A stretch of 11,314 nt of DNA from Nitrososphaerota archaeon (GTDB lineage Archaea > Thermoproteota > Bathyarchaeia > Bathyarchaeales > Bathycorpusculaceae), in the NCBI GenBank assembly GCA_031260365.1, contig JAIRJY010000192.1, forward strand, positions 1 to 11,314. The letters run 5' to 3'. Numbering within the stretch: the stretch's first letter is position 1; each line of letters opens with the position of its first letter. Below, piece after piece: positions 6,301 to 11,314 of this stretch. The position numbers and the translations under genes are program-made. The notes under the pieces were generated by a model. It searched no databases. It saw only the letters and a program-made list of their open reading frames with translations, and was not told where the DNA came from.

Positions 6301-7275
6301 TGTAGTTTTATTTCCACATTCAGGACAAAATTTACTATTTGATGGAATAGCTTTATCACACTTACAACAGGTTATAGTTCCTTTGGATAGAAACACTAGA
6401 CTTGCTCCACAGGCTGAACAGAATTTGCTTGATGCACTCACTTTGTCATTGCAATTAGGGCAGATAACAAGAGTTGTTGCAGGTGTTGTAGGGAGTTGTG
6501 CCTGCTGGTTCATGATTTGAGGAATAATCACCATTCCTGCACCTAATGCTCCAGAACCACCATTTTTTCCAAGAGATTCTGCAGCACTTTTCATCGTTTC
6601 CATGCGCAATACTTCACTGGATGTGTTTTGTCCAGTTTTGAGCCAGAACAAACGTTCACGGTACTCAGGCGTTGTATCTAGACCTTCAAACTTTAGATCA
6701 GTTAATTCTATGCCCACACGTCTAAAATAGTCGATAAGTGCGTTTTTGACGATGATACTTGTTTCATTTAGTCGGGTAAACACTGTTATTAAATCATAGT
6801 TACTAAGTTCACCAATAATTTTTTCGTTTAAATAACCACGTAAGAAACTGTTAACTTGATCAGTTGTGTACGCACTTTGTCCACCTATAACTTCGTTAAC
6901 AAATAGTGTAGCATCTTCAATTTTAAACCAGAATTGCCCATAAGTCTGCAAAGGAGCTAATTCAGTAGTTTGTGCTTTTGTTCCCCATTTACCAGCGAAT
7001 ATTTTAGTACTGATAAAAATAACAGATGCTTTAAATGGTTTATTTCCACCAAAACCTGCAAGTTTTGTCAATACTCCCGTGAGCATGGGTATGTTTAGTG
7101 TGGTTAACGTGTGTCTTCCCGGACCAAAAACATCGTATGCTTTGCCATCACGAAAAAACATTGCCATTTGAAATTCTTGAACAACTAATTGAGAACCCCA
7201 CGTGACTTCTTCTACTGGGCATCTCCAAACTATCGCGTCTGCACCAGCATTTATCCATTCGATTACTTGCGGCAT
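6298..7275 (-). CDS. SPFH-domain protein (YdjI/virion-core-like) with two C-terminal zinc ribbons
   Basis: 325 residues. The N-terminal two thirds is an SPFH (band 7) domain of the YdjI or 'virion core protein' type: QVIEWINAGADAIVWRCP, QLVVQEFQMAMFFRDG, YDVFGPGRHTL, then KWGTKAQTTELAPLQTYGQF. SPFH proteins usually form membrane-associated oligomers that scaffold other proteins. No transmembrane helix or signal peptide is visible, so attachment would be peripheral or through partners. A Gly/Ala-rich linker (about 235-265) leads to two zinc ribbons: C272-x2-C275 with C286-x2-C289, and C303-x2-C306 with C317-x2-C320. The ATG overlaps the stop of the upstream gene by one base (TAATG), implying translational coupling. 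In Bacillus, YdjI is encoded with PspA and a zinc-ribbon protein YdjG; a similar role here is inference. Confidence 0.85.
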   Translation of the reverse strand: MPQVIEWINAGADAIVWRCPVEEVTWGSQLVVQEFQMAMFFRDGKAYDVFGPGRHTLTTLNIPMLTGVLTKLAGFGGNKPFKASVIFISTKIFAGKWGTKAQTTELAPLQTYGQFWFKIEDATLFVNEVIGGQSAYTTDQVNSFLRGYLNEKIIGELSNYDLITVFTRLNETSIIVKNALIDYFRRVGIELTDLKFEGLDTTPEYRERLFWLKTGQNTSSEVLRMETMKSAAESLGKNGGSGALGAGMVIIPQIMNQQAQLPTTPATTLVICPNCNDKVSASSKFCSACGASLVFLSKGTITCCKCDKAIPSNSKFCPECGNKTT

Positions 7276-7814
7276 TATTGTATCGCTCCAATTATTACTT
7301 CAGTACGTTTATTGAACACAGTCTCAAAGGCTTCAAGTTTGTCTGTTACAATTTGAATTTGGTTTTTGAGGTTACTGTAGTCACCAGCTATAAGTTGAGC
7401 TTTAAAGGCATCAACAGTAACGATTAAATCGTTCACATATTCAATTAACTTTTCGTCAAACGTTATCATACAATCAAGGTTTTCTTCTTTAATTTTCACT
7501 ATATCAAAGAAACCACTGTATCCATATATAGCGTGGTTTATTTTTTCAGTAATACGATCAAATTTTGCTGTTAATCGATCCATGTCAGTTAAAACAGCTA
7601 AACATCGTTGGTCTGTAATTTTTTGAAATACGCTACGAACACTATCTTTTAAAAGGGATAGTTTCAGAATTAAGTGATTGCGTACTAGTTTGTCTGATTC
7701 TCGTCGCAGCTCTTTTTCTTTGTACCCTTTAAAACCAGGTAATGCTGCGGCAATTCGTTCAGAAAGTCGCATTTGACTTTTTGCTTGTGCATACACATTT
7801 TTATTTTCGCTCAT
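7275..7814 (-). CDS. Helical SPFH-partner protein with PGFKGYKEKELRR motif
   Basis: About 179 residues, mostly alpha-helical and charged, with no signal peptide or membrane segment. Near the N-terminus is ALPGFKGYKEKELRRESDKL, and in the middle AIYGYSGFFD followed by repeated heptad-like helices. I recall this motif combination in uncharacterised proteins encoded beside SPFH/YdjI-type genes. No function is assigned, and a coiled-coil adaptor in the same complex is a reasonable guess. Its stop overlaps the SPFH start (TAATG). The start is ambiguous: ATG 7814 or TTG 7820. The minus strand has AGGTCGGA just upstream, which could serve either one. Confidence 0.75.
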   Translation of the reverse strand: MSENKNVYAQAKSQMRLSERIAAALPGFKGYKEKELRRESDKLVRNHLILKLSLLKDSVRSVFQKITDQRCLAVLTDMDRLTAKFDRITEKINHAIYGYSGFFDIVKIKEENLDCMITFDEKLIEYVNDLIVTVDAFKAQLIAGDYSNLKNQIQIVTDKLEAFETVFNKRTEVIIGAIQ

Positions 7815-7880
7815 TTTCAAATTCCGACCTGTTTATTTCCGGTATAGGAAAAAGGTTACATAAAAAGGTTATTAAAACAT

Positions 7881-8627
7881 TTAGAACCTCATTGGCGGTA
7901 TATCGCCCTTTAATGCGCTACCAGTTGAGCCGTCAAGGATTATCTGATACAAGTTATTTTTATATTGATATTTGATAAACCATATAGGTGCGTGTAAATA
8001 TACAATTTGTTTAAGCTTCAATGTAGTAGAGAATTCTAGAATACGGTCAATATCTTGTCGAAGTAGAAAACGGTGGTGATTTTCAATCTGCTGTTTGGAT
8101 AATTCCAAAGCTTCATCTTTATCTATTTCACTGTTTAACACTTTAGCGGAACCCTCAATTTTTCGAAAATCGTATGGAATTTTTCCAGCTAGCGGCACGT
8201 TATATTCACGAGTAGGAAAAACTGTTGCTTTTCTAGCCAAAATAAGCCAGTTATACTCTTTTTCAATCTGTCCATCTTTCGTAACGGGTGGAGAAATACG
8301 GTCAAAAACACCAGTATAGTTAGTTGCTACAACAACAGATACAACCCAGAAGGGTAAATAAACAAGAGCGTTTTCAATAATTTTTGATTTTTTAGCTAAA
8401 TCACTAGGTTTCATAAAGCCGCTACTCATCCAGTTTCGGACACAGCGTTCCATTTGAGTTTGGTCGTAATTGTTTAAAATTAAGGAGTGTTCAAAGTCAA
8501 AGGAGTGACCTGTTTGAATAACTGTGGTGAAGCCGCAGTATTTACAAGTGGCTATTATTTCTCCAGATTTGAAATCAACTGGAGCACTACAATGGGAACA
8601 AAGGATTTCTTTAGCCACGACAGACAT
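7881..8627 (-). CDS. Zinc-ribbon protein of the SPFH cluster
   Basis: 248 residues. An N-terminal zinc ribbon (C10-x2-C13 ... C28-x2-C31) has the TFIIB/rubredoxin-like spacing. It is followed by a larger domain with two aromatic segments, ALVYLPFWVVSVVV (88-100) and YLHAPIWFIKYQY (210-222), and a closing ILDGSTGSALKGDIP turn. The YLPFW pair with a DGxTG-like end is typical of uncharacterised zinc-ribbon proteins often misnamed 'primosomal protein N'-like'. YdjG of Bacillus is a functional analogue by position. The hydrophobic segments are short and probably beta strands rather than membrane helices. The ATG lies 4 nt after the stop of the FAD dehydrogenase, so the two are surely co-transcribed. 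About 65 nt separate it from the next gene. Confidence 0.75.
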   Translation of the reverse strand: MSVVAKEILCSHCSAPVDFKSGEIIATCKYCGFTTVIQTGHSFDFEHSLILNNYDQTQMERCVRNWMSSGFMKPSDLAKKSKIIENALVYLPFWVVSVVVATNYTGVFDRISPPVTKDGQIEKEYNWLILARKATVFPTREYNVPLAGKIPYDFRKIEGSAKVLNSEIDKDEALELSKQQIENHHRFLLRQDIDRILEFSTTLKLKQIVYLHAPIWFIKYQYKNNLYQIILDGSTGSALKGDIPPMRF

Positions 8628-8631
8628 GCCG

Positions 8632-10017
8632 TTAGATCACCAATGATTTTTCACGTTTTAAAATCTCTCTTGCAACTATGACACCTGACGCGGATGCTTG
8701 AATTAAACCCCGAGTCACACCTGCGCCATCACCAATAGTGAACATATTTTTGATTTTCGTTTCTAAAGAATCACCCAGCTGTAAATGGCTACTGTAGAAT
8801 TTGACTTCAACCCCATAAAGTAGTGTGTCTCTTGAGTGAACACCAGGAGCAATCATGTCTATTGCTTGAAGAATTTCACGAATACCCACTAAGTAACGGT
8901 ATGGTAAAACAAAACTTAGATCACCAGGTGTAGCGTTTTTAAGAGTTGGTTGAACAATGCTACGAGCTAAACGTTCAGGAGTACTACGCCTACCAGCTGT
9001 GAGATCGCCTAACCGTTGTACCATAACTCCACCACTAAGAAGATTTGATAAACGAGCAATATACTTCCCGTATGCTATGGGTTCTTTGAACGGTTCAGTA
9101 AATTTGGTACTAACAAGTATTGCAAAATTTGTATTGTTGGTTTTACTTTCTGCTTGACTACCACCGTTTACTGTTAAAACACCATCATAAGATTCCGTTG
9201 TTACTTCACCATAAGGTGAAACACAGAAAGTGCGAACCTGATCATCAAATTGTTTTGAATAATAGATCAGTTTGGGTTCATATAGAATTTTAGTTAGTTT
9301 TTCCATTGCAGAAGCTAAAACTTCAACTCGCACACCGATATCAACAGGGTTGTTTACAGTTTTTAAACCACGGTTTTGAGCTTCAGTTTGTAGCCATTCG
9401 GCTCCGCCTCTTCCAGGTGCAATAATTACATATTTAGCTAAGTATTTTTCGCCAGCTGTTGTTTCGACACCTTGCACAACATTATTTTCAATAATTAAAC
9501 CTTTAACATCAGTTTTTGGTTTGAAAGTAATTCTGTTTTCTAAAGCATTAAACATGCGTTTTAAAACTTCAAGACATTTATCAGTACCCATGTGACGAAC
9601 TTCTTGTTTTACAAGTTTTAAACCTGCAAGGGCAGCCTCTTTTTCTATCTTGTTTACCTCATCATTTTCTGTGCCATAAATAGCCTCACTTGCACCAAAC
9701 TTAAGATAAATTTCATCACAGTATTTTACAAGATCAGCTAACTCTTTGTTTGAAACATACCCATTTAGCCAACCTCCAACTTCTGTTGATAACGTAAGCT
9801 TACCATCACTGTAAGCACCTGCGCCACCCCACCCGGATAGGATTGCACATGGTTCACAGTGTACACAATCAAGACCTCTTTTGGATGGGCATTTACGTTT
9901 ATCAATTTCTTGACCTCTGTCTAAAATGAGAATAGTCAGTTCTGTTTTTTCTGTTAATTCTAAAGCTGAAAATATGCCTGCGGGGCCTGCGCCAACAACA
10001 ATTACATCATATTTCAA
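8632..10017 (-). CDS. FAD-dependent dehydrogenase, COG2509 type
   Basis: A flavoprotein of the uncharacterised COG2509 family, about 461 residues. The dinucleotide-binding GAGPAG motif is at residues 9-14 after KYDVIVV, with an acidic strand end (ILILDRG). A cysteine cluster (C43, C51, C54, C57) leads into the hallmark SGWGGAGAYSDGKL. A second nucleotide-contacting strand (YVIIAPGRGGAEWL) and a C-terminal TIGDGAGVTRGLIQASASG close the FAD site. The substrate is unknown, and the cysteines could hold metal or act in redox. The start is the TTG at 10017: GGAG lies 9 nt upstream, homologues begin with the same MKYDV-like sequence, and a TATA box at 10063-10070 predicts transcription from about 10040. 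A TTG at 10041 would fall at the transcription start itself. It is the first gene of the SPFH cluster. Confidence 0.88.
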   Translation of the reverse strand: MKYDVIVVGAGPAGIFSALELTEKTELTILILDRGQEIDKRKCPSKRGLDCVHCEPCAILSGWGGAGAYSDGKLTLSTEVGGWLNGYVSNKELADLVKYCDEIYLKFGASEAIYGTENDEVNKIEKEAALAGLKLVKQEVRHMGTDKCLEVLKRMFNALENRITFKPKTDVKGLIIENNVVQGVETTAGEKYLAKYVIIAPGRGGAEWLQTEAQNRGLKTVNNPVDIGVRVEVLASAMEKLTKILYEPKLIYYSKQFDDQVRTFCVSPYGEVTTESYDGVLTVNGGSQAESKTNNTNFAILVSTKFTEPFKEPIAYGKYIARLSNLLSGGVMVQRLGDLTAGRRSTPERLARSIVQPTLKNATPGDLSFVLPYRYLVGIREILQAIDMIAPGVHSRDTLLYGVEVKFYSSHLQLGDSLETKIKNMFTIGDGAGVTRGLIQASASGVIVAREILKREKSLVI

Positions 10018-10026
10018 AGAGTACCG

Positions 10027-10030
10027 CTCC
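10027..10030 (-). promoter_or_regulatory. Shine-Dalgarno site fixing the TTG start of the FAD dehydrogenase
   Basis: The minus strand reads GGAG, then 9 nt, then the TTG at 10017. Confidence 0.6.
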
Positions 10031-10062
10031 GTGAAAACCAAATGGTAAATGCAATCAGTGGC

Positions 10063-10070
10063 ATATATTT
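10063..10070 (-). promoter_or_regulatory. Putative TATA box of the FAD/SPFH operon
   Basis: The minus strand reads AAATATAT, centred about 50 bp upstream of the TTG at 10017. The predicted leader of about 23 nt contains the GGAG site. The geometry matches the other promoters in this window. Confidence 0.5.
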
Positions 10071-10608
10071 GTTAGCAAAAGACAAACAGTAAATCACGAT
10101 TAAATCAACACAAAAAAACAGACACATACAAAGCTTAGATAAAATAGACAAAGAGTGCTCAAAATGTGAAAATAGTAACCAACCTACGACAAGTTTCTGC
10201 GTCAAATACGTATCAAACTTCAGAAGAGATACATTGGTCATATAACAGGCTTAACTCTACGCACTAGAAGATTAGTCAAATTATGAGAGGATACAAAGGG
10301 GATTAGTCAAAAGTAAAATACTGTTTGTCTTAAAAATTGAGAAGACAACATAGGAAAATCAGTGACTGCCAAAACACGAACAAATCTTTGATCTCAAATA
10401 CCATCAGCAGTTATTATAAGTAAAGAGACATATAAAATTAGGCAAATTAACATCTATCGGCACTTGGAATGTCTGTTCGGATGGAACCATAAAGTTACGA
10501 TGAAAATAACGACACAAGGTAACTAACAATAGAAGCACTTCTCAAACCTAAAAAGGCAATAAAAAATTGTCTAAAATTTCCAAGAAAAAATAACAAACTC
10601 AGTGGGAC
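10071..10608. other. Gene-poor intergenic region upstream of the FAD operon
   Basis: No convincing gene in about 540 bp. On the minus strand a 75-codon frame (ATG 10241 to TGA 10014) encodes a hydrophobic peptide and overlaps the FAD gene start as TTGA. It contains the proposed FAD promoter and lacks an SD. An 11-bp direct repeat, GATTAGTCAAA, occurs at 10270-10280 and 10301-10311. A 7-bp inverted repeat (TTGTCTT / AAGACAA) lies at 10325-10348. The minus strand of 10460-10490 has a short stretch reminiscent of the 5S rRNA CCGAAC loop, but no supporting helices. Confidence 0.5.
10270..10311. repeat. Direct repeat GATTAGTCAAA, two copies
   Basis: Identical 11-bp copies at 10270-10280 and 10301-10311, 31 bp apart centre to centre, or about three helical turns. 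They lie about 250 bp upstream of the FAD gene start, and no other copy was noticed in the window. Confidence 0.55.
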
Positions 10609-10637
10609 AAAAAAAGAGAAACAAATAGTGTTTCTCT
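10609..10637 (-). terminator. Hairpin-T terminator of the UPF0147 gene
   Basis: The minus strand forms AGAGAAAC, a 7-nt loop, GTTTCTCT (perfect 8-bp stem, 10615-10637), followed directly by a T run. It starts about 14 nt after the UPF0147 stop codon and resembles a bacterial intrinsic terminator, except that the stem is AT-rich. Confidence 0.65.
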
Positions 10638-10650
10638 CTTAGGTTTTATA

Positions 10651-10929
10651 CTAATCTTTTATGGCTTCTATGAAACTCATAACATTCCAGAGTTTCACAC
10701 GCGTGTATGGCGGCATATTTGGATCCTGTAGAATCTCATCAAGCAGAGACACAGCATTTGAAGCTCTAACTGCTGGAGTAAAACCGGGACTTTGTAACGC
10801 ATCCATAGCGTCTTTGGCAGCACGTCGAATGTTTCGTGGAGTAGTACTGTCCTCTGAAACCTCACCAAGCACACCTAGGGCTTGTTGAATTTTAGCTTCA
10901 TATTCTTCAGCTTTTTTCTTCCGCACCAT
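10651..10929 (-). CDS. UPF0147 family protein
   Basis: 92 residues of an archaea-specific small helical protein family with no established function. The diagnostic sequence EDSTTPRNIRRAAKDAMDAL, followed by SPGFTPAVRASNAVSLLDEI and DPNMPPYTRVKLWNVMSFIE, is intact. The N-terminus is lysine-rich (MVRKKKAEEYEAKI). The start at ATG 10929 is supported by AGGG 7 nt upstream (10937-10940) and a TATA box centred about 43 bp upstream. It is divergent from the p27-type zinc-ribbon gene and ends with its own hairpin terminator, so it is probably monocistronic. Confidence 0.93.
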   Translation of the reverse strand: MVRKKKAEEYEAKIQQALGVLGEVSEDSTTPRNIRRAAKDAMDALQSPGFTPAVRASNAVSLLDEILQDPNMPPYTRVKLWNVMSFIEAIKD

Positions 10930-10968
10930 TGTAAATCCCTTTTAATATTATAACTCGCAGTAACTAAG

Positions 10969-10976
10969 TTATATAA
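10969..10976. promoter_or_regulatory. Symmetric TATA box shared by UPF0147 and the p27-type gene
   Basis: TTATATAA reads the same on both strands. Its centre is about 43 bp from the UPF0147 ATG and about 39 bp from the p27-type TTG, so it fits both genes with normal archaeal spacing. The predicted transcription starts (about 10946 and about 10998) each fall just before an SD site. A second AT-rich element at 10941-10953 cannot be excluded for the + gene. Confidence 0.5.
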
Positions 10977-10999
10977 GCTTTTGATGTGTATTTAACTTT

Positions 11000-11004
11000 G
11001 AGGT
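11000..11004 (+). promoter_or_regulatory. Shine-Dalgarno site fixing the TTG start of the p27-type gene
   Basis: GAGGT, with GAGG ending 7 nt before the TTG at 11011. The alternative ATG at 11047 has only a GAGG about 17 nt away. Confidence 0.6.
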
Positions 11005-11010
11005 TCTTAA

Positions 11011-11314
11011 TTGCATTCAAAAAATGAGGATAACCCGATAAAGCGTATGGCAGATTTGCTACGACAAGGCGCGACACTAACAGATCTGTCATGTCCAGCA
11101 TGCTTTGCGCCACTGTTTAGACTCAAAGATAATACACTTTGGTGTGAACAAGACCAAAAGAAAGTGATAATTGTAAAAGAAGATAAACAAACACAAAGGA
11201 CATCTCAAACAAACACTGCTTATGATAATCTTGAGAACACTCTATTAACCAAAATTCAAACATTTGAAGATAAAATCGGAAAAACAGAAGATCTTGAAGA
11301 AATACAGAAACTAA
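11011..11314 (+). CDS. p27-type (Sjogren's/scleroderma autoantigen 1 family) zinc-ribbon protein, cut by the window edge
   Basis: 101 codons are visible with no stop. The N-terminal RMADLLRQGATLTDLSCPAC, then APLFRLKDNTLWC, is the signature of the archaeal p27 zinc-ribbon family, related to the human autoantigen SSSCA1. Its biochemical role in archaea is not known. Three of the expected four zinc ligands are present (C28, C31, C45), but the fourth position is Asp (D48, WCEQDQ). After a short charged linker, a helical segment begins (YDNLENTLLTKIQTFEDKIG), probably a coiled coil that continues past the edge. The TTG at 11011 is preferred over the ATG at 11047 because of the SD at 11000-11003 and because homologues often have a charged stretch before KRMADLL. 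Confidence 0.85.
   Translation, partial: MHSKNEDNPIKRMADLLRQGATLTDLSCPACFAPLFRLKDNTLWCEQDQKKVIIVKEDKQTQRTSQTNTAYDNLENTLLTKIQTFEDKIGKTEDLEEIQKL

Noticed and set aside
10325..10348. TTGTCTT / AAGACAA inverted repeat as a terminator.
   Set aside because: No T-run follows on either strand and no gene ends nearby.
10455..10495. Minus strand has GGTTCCATCCGAACAG, reminiscent of the conserved loop of 5S rRNA.
   Set aside because: No closing terminal helix, no GC-rich arms and no second conserved half could be found within 120 nt. The stretch is AT-rich and short, so the resemblance is probably chance.

Overview
This window looks like part of a mesophilic, AT-rich archaeal chromosome. The archaeal markers are a class I lysyl-tRNA synthetase, ribosomal protein eS17, a histone, an endonuclease Q homologue with a C-terminal PCNA-binding motif, a UPF0147 protein and a p27-type zinc-ribbon protein. 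TATA boxes sit about 35-50 bp upstream of start codons, and several genes start with TTG after a clear Shine-Dalgarno (SD) sequence. A TACK-lineage organism, possibly Bathyarchaeia, is my best guess. That placement is an inference from gene content, not something the sequence proves.

Layout from left to right. A possible 3' end of a + strand gene touches the left edge and converges on lysS (minus). After a gene-poor gap of about 300 bp comes a minus-strand operon: eS17, an unrecognised 124-residue helical protein, and a MoaD/SAMP-like ubiquitin-fold protein ending in Gly-Gly. A C/A-skewed block of about 350 bp without a convincing gene separates it from a TatD-family hydrolase (minus). TatD is divergent from a histone gene (+) across a compact back-to-back promoter. 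The histone converges on endoQ (minus), and the space between them holds two hairpins and a TATA-like element.

The right half is dominated by a minus-strand four-gene cluster: a COG2509-type FAD-dependent dehydrogenase, a zinc-ribbon protein, a helical protein with a PGFKGYKEKELRR motif, and an SPFH (YdjI/virion-core-like) protein with two C-terminal zinc ribbons. The genes are separated by a 4-nt gap, a gap of about 65 nt and a 1-nt overlap. The last three resemble the bacterial YdjG/YdjI-type cassettes linked to PspA envelope stress systems. Their coupling to an FAD dehydrogenase is the most interesting system here.

A gap of about 400 bp with an 11-bp direct repeat follows. The window ends with a divergent pair, a UPF0147 gene (minus) and a p27-type zinc-ribbon gene (+, cut by the right edge). 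Both appear to share one symmetric TATA box.

Functionally the window is mostly informational: tRNA charging, ribosome, chromatin and repair of deaminated DNA. The SPFH cluster is the exception, and is more likely a membrane or stress-related module. No tRNA, rRNA, CRISPR array, insertion sequence or phage gene could be supported.
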